DNA of 48,530 bases from contig JACOXD010000009.1 of NCBI GenBank assembly GCA_016176465.1, forward strand, positions 1-48,530. The letters are read 5' to 3'. Each line of letters opens with the position of its first letter. The first letter of the stretch is position 1. The notes under the pieces were generated by a model, which did not search any database, was not told the origin of the DNA, and saw only the letters and a list, made by a program, of their open reading frames with translations. Made by a program: the position numbers and the translations under genes. Source of the stretch: Candidatus Daviesbacteria bacterium (GTDB lineage: Bacteria > Patescibacteriota > Microgenomatia > Daviesbacterales > UBA10151). Below, in pieces: positions 23,471 to 32,403 of the stretch.

Positions 23471-23740
23471 ATGGAAAAGGCAGATGATCCAGAACTTGAA
23501 CTATATAAAGAAATAGGGGCTTTACCTTCAAATCAACAAAGGCTTATTAGTGCTTTATCAAGCCATCTATTAGAACGAGATGTACATGAAAGTTTTGCAA
23601 CTGATCCTTTAAAATATCAGGCATTAAAAAAACTTCTAATTTCCAGAGGGTTTGATGAGAAAGGTTTAGTGCTGGCAATGCGAGTTTTTGGGCTAGAAGA
23701 AATTTCTGCGGAACCACCTGATAGACCAAATTTGCCCTAA
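23471..23740 (+). CDS. Small protein preceding the Fic gene
   Basis: 89 residues, helical and acidic, not recognised. It ends 3 bp before the Fic gene and so shares its transcript, the position of an antitoxin. However, the Fic-inhibitory motif [S/T]xxxE[G/N] is not seen, so an antitoxin role is only suggested by position. Expression starts from a leaderless-type promoter at 23435-23464. Confidence 0.5.
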   Translation: MEKADDPELELYKEIGALPSNQQRLISALSSHLLERDVHESFATDPLKYQALKKLLISRGFDEKGLVLAMRVFGLEEISAEPPDRPNLP

Positions 23741-23743
23741 AAT

Positions 23744-24598
23744 ATGGTTAAAGCTCCTGAAGAAATATTGTCTGGTGCGCTACGAGCAAATGAATTTGAT
23801 CCTGATATATTTCATTCCTTCCAGGAAATAGGCAATGTTTACCGATGTGTTACTATTGAAGACTCTTGGCTAAAAGATAGAGTTACGCCCGGCATCCTTT
23901 ATATTTCCGAACTTCACGCTAAATTATTTGATAGAGTTCCAACCTATTACAAAAAAGGTCTACTCCCCCTTCCTCCGGGAACTTTTAGAAGAGAAGATAT
24001 CTATCTATCCAGCCAACCCCCAAACTTTTACTCTCGGGGACTGGATGTATCTCCGTTAATGGACGAATATGCCCGAGAGCTTGATAAAATAATAGAATCT
24101 CTACCACGAAGCCCCCTGGATAAAATTGAAGATATAATCCATCAAGGTGCTTGGAGTTATTATGTCTTTGAAAGGATCCACCCGTTTTTGGATGGGAATG
24201 GGAGAATTGGCAGAATGATTCTAAGAAGAATTCTAAGGGGAACCGGGTTAAAAGATATTATCTTTAGTGCTGCTTCAACTCCCAAAGGCTCCAAAAGGAG
24301 TGAAGAAGAACGGAACAAACATTTAGATGCAATGAGTAGGGTTAGCTCAACTGGCAATTTAGCTCATTTAGAATTATATATTGCTAGACAACTACTCAAA
24401 GTATATCCAAATTCAGGTGAAAACAAAGGGGTTGTGGCCGAATTACAAGGTTTGATAGATAAAAAAACAATGGAGGTGGAAACTCAGACAGCAAGATTGC
24501 CTTTGGAGAAGATTTGGCCAAAATTTGGAGATATTGATATTCATGGCAGCGAGGATGATTTAAAAACTCCAGCTGAAACAAGCTCTATTAGTAATTAA
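23744..24598 (+). CDS. Fic family protein
   Basis: 284 residues. The active-site motif HPFLDGNGRIGR (residues 146-157) is complete, including the catalytic His and the phosphate-binding GNGR. The upstream part (LKDRVTPGILYISELHAKLF, then LPPGTFRREDIYL) matches the substrate-facing flap of Fic proteins. These transfer AMP or related groups to protein hydroxyls. No obvious inhibitory helix is seen. The C-terminal 60 residues are extra and unassigned. Target unknown; possible two-gene module with the small upstream protein. Confidence 0.85.
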   Translation: MVKAPEEILSGALRANEFDPDIFHSFQEIGNVYRCVTIEDSWLKDRVTPGILYISELHAKLFDRVPTYYKKGLLPLPPGTFRREDIYLSSQPPNFYSRGLDVSPLMDEYARELDKIIESLPRSPLDKIEDIIHQGAWSYYVFERIHPFLDGNGRIGRMILRRILRGTGLKDIIFSAASTPKGSKRSEEERNKHLDAMSRVSSTGNLAHLELYIARQLLKVYPNSGENKGVVAELQGLIDKKTMEVETQTARLPLEKIWPKFGDIDIHGSEDDLKTPAETSSISN

Positions 24599-24607
24599 AC
24601 TTGATTA

Positions 24608-26029
24608 ATGCTCAAATTATTTAACACTCTTTCTAAAAAAATAGAAGACTTTAATCCTCTAACTTCTGAGCAAGTGGGTCTTTATACTTGTGGCCCCACT
24701 GTGTATGATTTTATGCACATTGGCAACTTAAGGACTTTTTTATTTTCTGATACTTTATATCGGGTCTTAAGCGCTAATGGATATAAAGTAAAGTTTATCC
24801 AAAATATTACTGATATTGATGACAAAATTATTAAAAAAGCAAAAGAAGAAAACATACCATTAAGCGAAATAACTAATAAATACACAAAATTTTATTTTGA
24901 AGATTTAAAAAAACTAAATATCACTCCAGCAGATGTTTACCCAAAAGCAACTGAGCACGTTGGGAAGATGGCCAAGTATATTGAGAAATTAGTAGAAAAA
25001 GGGCTAGCTTATGTAGAAGAGGATGGATCAGTTTATTTTGATATTTCTAAATTTGAAGATTATGGAAAACTATCAGGAGTAGAGGGTCGGACCCTCAAAA
25101 CCGGAACAAGGATTTTATCTCGCGCAGCGAGAGAGCTTCGCTCATCTGATGAGTACAATAAAGATAATATTCAAGATTTTGCGCTTTGGAAGGCTGTTGA
25201 AGCAGATGAGAAAGTAGGCTATGATTCTCCGTGGGGAAGAGGAAGACCAGGATGGCATATTGAGTGTTCAGTTATGAGTCAGGAATATTTAGGGGATACT
25301 TTTGATATTCACGCAGGAGGAGTGGATTTAATTTTTCCCCATCATGAAAATGAGATTGCTCAGTCCGAAGGTTATACTGGTAAAAAATTTGTAAATTTCT
25401 TTTTACATGGTGAACATATTTTGGTTAATGGAGCCAAGATGAGCAAATCTTTAAAAAACTTTTACACACTAAAAGATTTAGAAAAGAAAGGGTCGGACCC
25501 TATGGCCTATAGGTACTTAGTTTTAACTGCTCACTATAGAGATAAACTAAATTTTACTTGGGAAAGTTTGCAAGCTGCAAGCAATGCTTTAAATAAACTA
25601 AGGGAGGAGATAAGGGGGTGGCCTAATGTCATCCTGAATGCAAATAAAGGATCTCAAGATTTAGATTCTTCTCCCCTCTGGGGGCCTTCGGCTCAGAATG
25701 ACAATTATTATCAAAGATTCCTAGATGTTTTAAATAATGATTTAAATACACCCCAAGCTTTAGCAGTTCTCCATGAGATGATTTCATCAAATAGTCCAAT
25801 ATCTAACAAAGCTAAATCACTTCTAGAGATGGATAAAGTTTTAGGGTTAAAGTTAGATGAATATTTAGGAAAGAAATTAGAAATCCCTGAGAGGGTTAAA
25901 AAGTTAGTTGAGGAAAGAGAAGATGCAAGAAAGCAAGGCAATTTTGAAAAATCTGATGAACTTAGAAAAAAAATTATAGAGTTGGGTTTTGAAATAAAAG
26001 ATACCCCAAAGGGCCCCAAAATTACATAG
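24608..26029 (+). CDS. cysS: Cysteinyl-tRNA synthetase with two inserts
   Basis: 473 residues. Zinc ligands Cys28, Cys220 and the HHENE segment (245-249) are present, with HIGN (37-40) and KMSKS (277-281). Two foreign stretches interrupt it. At about 169-180, LSRAARELRSS comes from a G/C-rich inverted repeat. At about 340-365, NVILNANKGSQDLDSS and following come from repeat A. Two short palindromes (25082-25096, 25489-25501) encode EGRTL and GSDPM in frame. The catalytic core is intact, so the enzyme is expected to work. Confidence 0.94.
   Translation: MLKLFNTLSKKIEDFNPLTSEQVGLYTCGPTVYDFMHIGNLRTFLFSDTLYRVLSANGYKVKFIQNITDIDDKIIKKAKEENIPLSEITNKYTKFYFEDLKKLNITPADVYPKATEHVGKMAKYIEKLVEKGLAYVEEDGSVYFDISKFEDYGKLSGVEGRTLKTGTRILSRAARELRSSDEYNKDNIQDFALWKAVEADEKVGYDSPWGRGRPGWHIECSVMSQEYLGDTFDIHAGGVDLIFPHHENEIAQSEGYTGKKFVNFFLHGEHILVNGAKMSKSLKNFYTLKDLEKKGSDPMAYRYLVLTAHYRDKLNFTWESLQAASNALNKLREEIRGWPNVILNANKGSQDLDSSPLWGPSAQNDNYYQRFLDVLNNDLNTPQALAVLHEMISSNSPISNKAKSLLEMDKVLGLKLDEYLGKKLEIPERVKKLVEEREDARKQGNFEKSDELRKKIIELGFEIKDTPKGPKIT
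25082..25096. repeat. GGGTCxGACCC palindrome, copy 1 (in cysS)
   Basis: GAGGGTC-G-GACCCTC. Related copies at 25489-25501 (cysS) and 36144-36156 (MerR-type gene). All three sit in coding sequence and in frame. Confidence 0.6.
25489..25501. repeat. GGGTCxGACCC palindrome, copy 2 (in cysS)
   Basis: AGGGTC-G-GACCCT, encoding GSDP just after LEKK in the C-terminal part of the catalytic domain. Confidence 0.6.
25627..25703. repeat. Dispersed repeat A, copy 4 (inside cysS)
   Basis: TGTCATCCTGAATG to CAGAATGACA, read in the NVIL frame, between the stem-contact region and the C-terminal helical domain of CysRS. Confidence 0.85.
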
Positions 26030-26053
26030 GTCCGAGAATTGATTGACTTAGCT

Positions 26054-26773
26054 ATGTCGGATTTGTTATTTGAGATTAAATTCAGAAGTGATTATAGACA
26101 CCCTCGTACACCGGAAGATAATGTTTGGTTGGAAAAAGTAAATAACCAACTGAAAAGAGGTAGGACTTACACATATAGCTCTCCTACAGAAAGAACAGCT
26201 GATCAAGGTGCAATGGTTGCGGCGGCAAAAGCAATGATGTTACATAGGAGAGAATTAAAAATTCCAGAGTGGGCAGCGACCGATGCCCGAAGGTTACTTG
26301 TTGCCGACTATGGCATTACCGGTGCAATTCCTCAGGGAGGAGTAGGCTCGATTATCTTTGATGAGGAATTAGGGAGGTGTGTTGACCTTGAGCATAAAGG
26401 GATCAGCATTCAAGGTACAGTAGAAGAGTATTATTCAAGGAATTGGGATAATGATCTGGCAAAATTTCAACCCCCAAAATTAAAAGGAAAAAGACACATA
26501 AGGTTAGGAGATTTTATTGATATAATCCAAGCTGCAATTATTTATCAATATTCCAATGGGCAGGAAGAGTCAGCAAAGATTGAGGAGATTTGCATGCAAC
26601 CATTACTTTTGGCCGGGTTAGATGTTGAAAAAGTACCTTTAATATTTGGTTTTGTTAGAGAACTTAAAACATGGCAGGCAATAGCTTCCTCTACCGAAGT
26701 GGTTATTCCTCAGACTCGACCACTCTCAATGCTTAGAGTGGAAAATTTTATATTAGCAAAAAGGGTGAGTTGA
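26054..26773 (+). CDS. Orphan protein of about 240 residues
   Basis: Function unknown. I take the ATG at 26054 (MSDLLFEIKFRSDYRHPRTP); a TTG at 26039 would extend it by five residues. It is soluble with mixed secondary structure; no motif was recognised. It lies between cysS and rarA. The end of the gene and the 60-bp spacer after it show degenerate repeat-like DNA (CTCAGACTCGACC and AGATTCTTTGCTAGAATG). Confidence 0.55.
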   Translation: MSDLLFEIKFRSDYRHPRTPEDNVWLEKVNNQLKRGRTYTYSSPTERTADQGAMVAAAKAMMLHRRELKIPEWAATDARRLLVADYGITGAIPQGGVGSIIFDEELGRCVDLEHKGISIQGTVEEYYSRNWDNDLAKFQPPKLKGKRHIRLGDFIDIIQAAIIYQYSNGQEESAKIEEICMQPLLLAGLDVEKVPLIFGFVRELKTWQAIASSTEVVIPQTRPLSMLRVENFILAKRVS

Positions 26774-26832
26774 TCTTCGTCTAAATTTCGGCTAAGATTT
26801 TAATCTAGAGATTCTTTGCTAGAATGCTCAGA

Positions 26833-28143
26833 ATGAAAATGAATAATTCTCCTTTAGCAGATAGGATTAGACCCAAAAGTTTAGATCAATTAGTTGGCCA
26901 AAGACACATTCTTTCTCCTGATAAATTACTTTACAAAGCTATAAAATCAGGCAATATTTTCTCAATGATTTTTTGGGGACCACCAGGGGTTGGAAAGACA
27001 ACTTTGGCAAGAATAATAGCGAACGAGCTAAAAACAGAATTTTATGAATACTCCGCAGTAACAACTGGAATTGTGGAACTTAAAAAATTATTCGAATCTC
27101 TAAAAAATTCCATCCTCTTAAATCCACCCGTAGTTTTTATAGATGAAATCCACAGATTTAATAAAGCACAGCAAGATGCATTTTTGCCGTATGTAGAAAA
27201 CGGGACAATTATTTTAATAGGAGCAACAACAGAAAACCCTTCCTTTGAAGTTATTGGCCCACTCTTATCCAGAACAAGAGTATTTGTTTTAAATCAATTA
27301 TCAAATAAAGAGTTGGAAGAAATAATAAACAAAGCGCTTAAAGATAAGCGAAGCTTTCCTTCACTTAGCAGTGAACGTAAAGAATCTGGTTTAGGAAAAC
27401 TAAAAATAAAACTTAATAAAGATGCAAAAGATTTTTTAATTGAAGGGTCTAATGGAGATTCAAGAATTTTGTTAAATGCTTTGGAGGTAGCAGTTAATTC
27501 TGTCATCCTGAGGGCACGGGCCCCTTTTAGGGAGGAAGGATCTCAAAATTTAGATTCTTCTGGTCCACTGGACCATCAGAATGACAAGGTTGTGGTAATC
27601 AAAGAATTAATTGAAGAAGCTTTGCAGAAGCGCTCATTACTTTATGATAAAGCAGGAGATGAGCACTACAATACAATTTCAGCATTTATAAAATCTATGA
27701 GAGCATCACAAGTAGATTCTGCACTATATTATTTAGCCAGGATGGTAAATGCAGGAGAGGATCCTTTGTTTATTGCCAGAAGAATGGTTATTTTTGCCAG
27801 TGAGGATATTGGACAGGCAGCGCCTACAGCTTTGGTTGTAGCTAATGAAGTTTTTAGAGCTGTAGAGACAATTGGATATCCTGAGTGTCAAATTAATTTA
27901 GCCGCAGGTGTCGTTTATTTATGCAGCGCTAAAAAAGATAGAAGTTCATATGATGCATATTTTAAAGCGCTAGAAGATGTACAAAAATTTGGCAATTTAG
28001 AAATTCCCCTTAATATTAGAAACGCTCCTACAAAATTAATGAAAGATTTGGGTTACGGCAAAGGTTATGAAAAATATTCCAAAGAAGACTTACTTCCTGA
28101 AAAATTAAAAGGGAAAAAATATTATGCAAGCAAAAAGGAATAG
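26833..28143 (+). CDS. rarA: Replication-associated recombination protein A
   Basis: 436 residues from the ATG at 26833; the ATG at 26824 overlaps the likely -10 (TAGAAT, 26820-26825), which ends seven bases before 26833. Walker A GPPGVGKTTLARII, Walker B VVFIDEIHRFNKAQQDAFLP and sensor GATTENPSFEV are intact, and the C-terminal clamp-loader-like helices follow (RASQVDSALYYLARM). About 28 residues in the middle (SVILRARAPFREEGSQNLDS and following) come from repeat A. It works at stalled replication forks as a tetrameric AAA+ ATPase. Confidence 0.93.
   Translation: MKMNNSPLADRIRPKSLDQLVGQRHILSPDKLLYKAIKSGNIFSMIFWGPPGVGKTTLARIIANELKTEFYEYSAVTTGIVELKKLFESLKNSILLNPPVVFIDEIHRFNKAQQDAFLPYVENGTIILIGATTENPSFEVIGPLLSRTRVFVLNQLSNKELEEIINKALKDKRSFPSLSSERKESGLGKLKIKLNKDAKDFLIEGSNGDSRILLNALEVAVNSVILRARAPFREEGSQNLDSSGPLDHQNDKVVVIKELIEEALQKRSLLYDKAGDEHYNTISAFIKSMRASQVDSALYYLARMVNAGEDPLFIARRMVIFASEDIGQAAPTALVVANEVFRAVETIGYPECQINLAAGVVYLCSAKKDRSSYDAYFKALEDVQKFGNLEIPLNIRNAPTKLMKDLGYGKGYEKYSKEDLLPEKLKGKKYYASKKE
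27501..27586. repeat. Dispersed repeat A, copy 5 (inside rarA)
   Basis: TGTCATCCTGAGGG to CAGAATGACA, read in the SVIL frame, between the lid helices and the C-terminal domain. Confidence 0.85.
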
Positions 28144-28366
28144 TTTTAAGCTCAACTTTTAGATATTTTTCTTTATATGAGACAAATCAAGATCTATTAC
28201 TGGACTATTTATTTTGTCTATTTGGTTTGTAATGAGGAGAAGAGGAATTAGTTTAAAAACACTATTTAGAAGGAAGAATAATTTGCAGGAATAAATAATA
28301 AATAAAAACTATTTTTTATAAACTCCTTTACTTTTTTAAAAAAACTTCGTAGACTAGCTAAGCGTT
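28144..28366. other. Spacer between rarA and second M16 gene
   Basis: 223 bases. It contains two very short ORFs: 28176 (24 codons, IYYWTIYFVYL, hydrophobic) and a 20-codon basic one starting MRRRGISLKTLF. Together they resemble a small single-helix membrane protein broken by a frameshift. Nothing else is supported here. Confidence 0.3.
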
Positions 28367-29632
28367 ATGTATCAGACTAAACTTCTAAAAAGTGGTTTAA
28401 CTTTAATTACTATTAATCTCCCCCATTTAGATTCTGTTACCTCCCTAGTATCTGTTGCAGCAGGCTCTAGATATGAAACAAAAAAAGTTAATGGGATTTC
28501 TCACTTTTTAGAGCACATGTTTTTTAAAGGATCCAGAAAATATCCAACTGCTGAGGAAATTGCTAATTTAGTAGATGGAATTGGAGCTATTAATAACGCT
28601 GCCACAGATAAAGAAGTTACTTTTTACTGGATTAAGTCAGCAAGCAAACATCTTAAATTATCTTCAGATATTTTATCCTCAATGCTCAAGGAATCACTTC
28701 TAGGAGAGGAAGAAATTGAGCGGGAAAAAGGGGTAATAGTTGAGGAGCTGCGGATGTATCGGGACAACCCTGCCCGCTATGTTTGGGATCTTTATGAACA
28801 GTTGCAATTTGGCAATCAACCTCTAGGCTGGGATATTGGTGGGGAGGAAAAAATAATAACATCTGTAAACAGAGATGATTTTATTAATTATATGGATTCA
28901 CTATATTCACCCAAAAATATGGCGCTGGTTTATGTGGGAAAATTACCTAGCAATATAGAAAAAATTGCCAATGATTTATTCTTGGATCTGCCGCAAAGAT
29001 CCCACCAGGCTTTTAAATCTTATAAAAAAACTAAACAAACTAAACCAAGGGTAAGGATCCATTATAAGAAAACAGATCAAGCCAATTTGATACTCGGAGT
29101 TGAAGCTTACAAAAGAAAAGACCCCAAAAGATATGCGGCTAGGTTGTTAGGAGTTATTTTGGGTGAGGGAATGTCTTCTCGGCTTTTTATCCAAATTAGA
29201 GAAAGAAGAGGTTTGGCTTACCATGTTAGTGCCTCTCATAATAGTTATATTGATGCCGGAAGTTTTACATCTTATGCAGGTTTAAAATTGGAAAAAGTAT
29301 TGGAAGGGTTGGAAGTAATTAAAGCGGAACTGGAGCGAATGGTAGCGGAGAAAGTTACCCCTGATGAATTAAAAAAAGCAAAGGAAATGGAACGGGGAAG
29401 AATTGCACTAAGGTCTGAATCAACTAATTTTTTAGCAGAACATTTTGGGATTAAATATATTTTAGATAATGAATTGGAAACATTTGAGGAATACTTAAAA
29501 AAGATTGATAGTGTAACGCCGGAGGAAATTCAAGATGTTGCCAGAGATCTATTCAAAAATGAAAAGTATAATTTACAAATTATTGGGCCCTTTAAAGAAA
29601 CACAAAAGTTTGAGAAAATACTAAAAAGTTAA
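28367..29632 (+). CDS. M16 zinc peptidase, second copy
   Basis: 421 residues. HFLEH (His46, Glu49, His50) and Glu127 in VIVEELRMY give the complete HxxEHx76E site. RERRGLAYHVSASH marks the second half. It is closer to classical processing peptidases than the copy at 21710, which lacks the GSRYE-type lead-in. gdhA-type dehydrogenase starts 2 bp after its stop. Bacterial M16B enzymes often work as pairs of an active and a less active subunit, but here both copies have active-site residues. Confidence 0.9.
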   Translation: MYQTKLLKSGLTLITINLPHLDSVTSLVSVAAGSRYETKKVNGISHFLEHMFFKGSRKYPTAEEIANLVDGIGAINNAATDKEVTFYWIKSASKHLKLSSDILSSMLKESLLGEEEIEREKGVIVEELRMYRDNPARYVWDLYEQLQFGNQPLGWDIGGEEKIITSVNRDDFINYMDSLYSPKNMALVYVGKLPSNIEKIANDLFLDLPQRSHQAFKSYKKTKQTKPRVRIHYKKTDQANLILGVEAYKRKDPKRYAARLLGVILGEGMSSRLFIQIRERRGLAYHVSASHNSYIDAGSFTSYAGLKLEKVLEGLEVIKAELERMVAEKVTPDELKKAKEMERGRIALRSESTNFLAEHFGIKYILDNELETFEEYLKKIDSVTPEEIQDVARDLFKNEKYNLQIIGPFKETQKFEKILKS

Positions 29633-29634
29633 AA

Positions 29635-30909
29635 ATGGTTGCCCAAAATCCATTTGATAATGCGCTGATCCAGCTTAAAAATGCATCCAAGTATTTAAAT
29701 TTAGATGAGTCTTTCTGGACTGTAATCTCAACCCCTAAGCGAACTATACAGTTAAGCATTCCTTTAAAAAAAGACACCGGTGATTTAGAAGTTTTTAAAG
29801 GGTATAGAGTTCAATACAATAACTTTTTAGGTCCATATAAAGGTGGGCTTCGCTACCATCCTCAAGTTAATATAGATGAGGTAAAAGCCCTGTCTTTTTG
29901 GATGATGATTAAAAATGCAGTCTTGGATGTACCTTTTGGTGGAGGAAAAGGAGGAATTGAGGTAGATCCAAAAAAATTATCCAAAAAAGAATTAGAGAAC
30001 TTAACAAGGAATTTTGCCAAATTGCTTTCTCCAAATATTGGAGAAGATATAGATGTTCCTGCACCTGATGTTAATACCAACTCACAAATCATGGATTGGT
30101 TTGAAGATGAGTTTTCAAAAGTAGCGGGAAAAGATTCACCGGCAGTTGTTACTGGAAAATCCCTGGAAAATGGTGGTTCAAAAGGTCGTGAAGAAGCTAC
30201 CGGAATGGGGGGATTTTTTGTTCTAGAAAATTTGCTTAATACATTGAATCTTAAAAAACCTTTAAGAGTAGCAATTCAGGGTTTTGGCAACGTAGGATCT
30301 CACATAGCTGAGCTTTTATCCAAAAATGATTATCTAGTTGTTGCTTTGTCTGATTCTAAGGGAGGAATTTTTGATCAATCTGGAAGTGGGTTTAACATAG
30401 ACTTAGTTAAAGATTGTAAAGAAAAAAAGGGGAGAATTTCTGATTGTTATTGTATTGGATCAGTATGTGATTTAGCAGCAAAGCAAAAGGGAGATATAAG
30501 TAATGAAAAGTTATTAGAGTTGGATGTAGATATTTTAATACCTGCTGCTTTGGAAAATGTAATTAATGAAAGAAATGCTAATAATATAAAAGCAAAAATT
30601 ATTTTAGAAATGGCAAATGGCCCAACAACCCCCAAGGCAGATAAAATTTTACAGGAAAAGGAAATATTGGTAGTTCCGGATGTTTTAGCAAATGCAGGTG
30701 GGGTAACTGTATCTTATTTTGAATGGTTGCAAAATAGAAATAAAGAAAGTTGGGAATTAGAAGAGGTAATAAATAAGTTAAAAGAAAAAATGGAGAAGGC
30801 TTTTAATGAAGTTTGGCAAAAATCTCAGGAAAAAAATACTAATTTAAGAACAGCAGCCTATATATTAGCTTTAGAAAGATTAAGCGAGAAGTTTAAACTA
30901 TCCAGTTGA
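29635..30909 (+). CDS. Glu/Leu/Phe/Val dehydrogenase
   Basis: 424 residues. PYKGGLRYHPQVNIDEVKAL with catalytic lysine region NAVLDVPFGGGKGGI, and Rossmann motif AIQGFGNVGSHIAELL. This is the hexameric glutamate dehydrogenase type of about 420 residues, which links 2-oxoglutarate and ammonia to glutamate. Specificity for glutamate versus branched amino acids cannot be settled by eye. It is linked to the M16 gene by a 2-bp gap. In a CPR genome it would be one of few amino-acid metabolic enzymes. Confidence 0.88.
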   Translation: MVAQNPFDNALIQLKNASKYLNLDESFWTVISTPKRTIQLSIPLKKDTGDLEVFKGYRVQYNNFLGPYKGGLRYHPQVNIDEVKALSFWMMIKNAVLDVPFGGGKGGIEVDPKKLSKKELENLTRNFAKLLSPNIGEDIDVPAPDVNTNSQIMDWFEDEFSKVAGKDSPAVVTGKSLENGGSKGREEATGMGGFFVLENLLNTLNLKKPLRVAIQGFGNVGSHIAELLSKNDYLVVALSDSKGGIFDQSGSGFNIDLVKDCKEKKGRISDCYCIGSVCDLAAKQKGDISNEKLLELDVDILIPAALENVINERNANNIKAKIILEMANGPTTPKADKILQEKEILVVPDVLANAGGVTVSYFEWLQNRNKESWELEEVINKLKEKMEKAFNEVWQKSQEKNTNLRTAAYILALERLSEKFKLSS

Positions 30910-30962
30910 CAATTTGCACCCCATAAGAAAAGATGGTTAACTATTTGTGTTAAAATTTTTTG

Positions 30963-31595
30963 ATGAGGGGTAATCTTTTTACTATTTTTGTAATAATTGC
31001 ATTTTTTTTATTTGTAACTTTAGCCATATTCGCCAAACAATATCAATATTTCTGGTTTGATTTGATTTTGACTCGCAATATTCAAGATTTTAATCCCTTT
31101 TGGTTTGATCTTTTAATGAAACTTCTTACAAATTTAGGATTTTTGCCTTGGAGCTTCGCAATTATTGGCTTAGTCTGTTTAATTATTTTCTTTATAGGAA
31201 GAAAAATAGAGTCCTTGATATTAGTATTTTCTGTCTTGGGAGCAAGTATTTTAAGTGAGACTCTTAAAAATATTATTTCTCGTCCGAGGCCCACTCCCGA
31301 TTTAGTAAATCAAATCACAATGCACACTCAATCAGATAGTTTTCCATCAGGCCATGTTCTTATTTTTATTAGTTTTTTTGGAGTACTTGTATATTACACT
31401 TATACTCTATTTAAAAAAAATTTCTACAGAGATTTTTTAATTTTTATTCTATCTATGCTCATTTTATTAATCGGAATATCCCGAATTTATTTGGGGGATC
31501 ACTGGTTTTCTGATGTTTTGGGTTCTTATTTAATTGGTTTTATTTGGTTAAATTTTATTGTCTTTTTATACAAAATTTCAAAAAAAAGATTTTGA
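30963..31595 (+). CDS. PAP2-family membrane phosphatase
   Basis: 210 residues from the ATG at 30963. The three phosphatase motifs are in order: KNIISRPRP, SFPSGH and SRIYLGDHWFSDV. About six membrane helices. Such enzymes hydrolyse lipid phosphates such as undecaprenyl diphosphate or phosphatidic acid on the outer face. TAAAAT (30951-30956) ends six bases before the ATG, a leaderless arrangement. It opens the envelope gene block. Confidence 0.88.
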   Translation: MRGNLFTIFVIIAFFLFVTLAIFAKQYQYFWFDLILTRNIQDFNPFWFDLLMKLLTNLGFLPWSFAIIGLVCLIIFFIGRKIESLILVFSVLGASILSETLKNIISRPRPTPDLVNQITMHTQSDSFPSGHVLIFISFFGVLVYYTYTLFKKNFYRDFLIFILSMLILLIGISRIYLGDHWFSDVLGSYLIGFIWLNFIVFLYKISKKRF

Positions 31596-31639
31596 AACTA
31601 CTACTGGAATCCAAAAGATTAGAATGTTAATATTGCAAA

Positions 31640-32371
31640 ATGCCAAGGAAAAAAAGTACCTCAAGAAAAAAAGAGACTCAAGCAGAGAATCTTTCAGAGC
31701 TAGATTCATCTGAAAAAAATTTTAGTTTTTTTAAAAATAAAAAATTTCTTATTCGTAGAAAAGCTCTGCTTATTCATAGAAAATTCTTTGTTTTAGGATT
31801 TTTGATTCTGATTCTTTTAGTAGTTTTTTATTTTTTGTATAAAGTTTTAGTTTTTGCCTTTGTTGATGGTAAGCCTTTAACTAATATCCAGTACTTTCAA
31901 AAATTAAAAAGCTTAGAAACACAGTCTGGTTTAAATGTACGCGAACAAATGATAGTTGAGAGAATTATTGAAAGTGAAAAGCAAAAACAAAATATATCAA
32001 TAAGCGATGAAGATTTAAATAAAGCTTTGGCTAAAGAAGAAGAGTTAGGTGGCGGAAAAGAAGCATTTGAACAATCGCTGAGTATTCAAGGCATAGATAA
32101 AGATTTATTTAGAGAATATATTTTAAAACCTCAACTTCTTAAAGAGAAATTATTCGGAAAAGATGCTGCTGTTTCTGAAAAGCAAGTTGATGATTACATT
32201 ACATCAATACAAAAACAGCAAGAGGAAGCAGGTCAGGAAGTTAGCGAAGTAGATGAAAAAATGAAGTCTCAAATAAGGATAAGTTTAAGAAAACAAAAAA
32301 TTGATCAAAAATATAATGATTGGTTAAAACAAATTTTAGAAAGTAATAGAATTATTTATCTGTACAAATAA
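31640..32371 (+). CDS. Membrane-anchored SurA-N-like chaperone
   Basis: 243 residues. Basic cytoplasmic start, one membrane helix at about residues 49-72 (FFVLGFLILILLVVFYFLY), then an extracytoplasmic helical domain starting VDGKPLTNIQYFQKL and with EQMIVERIIESEKQKQNISI, matching the SurA/PrsA N-terminal chaperone domain. No parvulin PPIase domain follows. It precedes the DsbA-like gene by 32 bp, so the two probably act together in folding exported proteins. Confidence 0.7.
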   Translation: MPRKKSTSRKKETQAENLSELDSSEKNFSFFKNKKFLIRRKALLIHRKFFVLGFLILILLVVFYFLYKVLVFAFVDGKPLTNIQYFQKLKSLETQSGLNVREQMIVERIIESEKQKQNISISDEDLNKALAKEEELGGGKEAFEQSLSIQGIDKDLFREYILKPQLLKEKLFGKDAAVSEKQVDDYITSIQKQQEEAGQEVSEVDEKMKSQIRISLRKQKIDQKYNDWLKQILESNRIIYLYK

Positions 32372-32403
32372 ATAATTTTTTGATATAAACTAAATGCTAT
32401 TTT

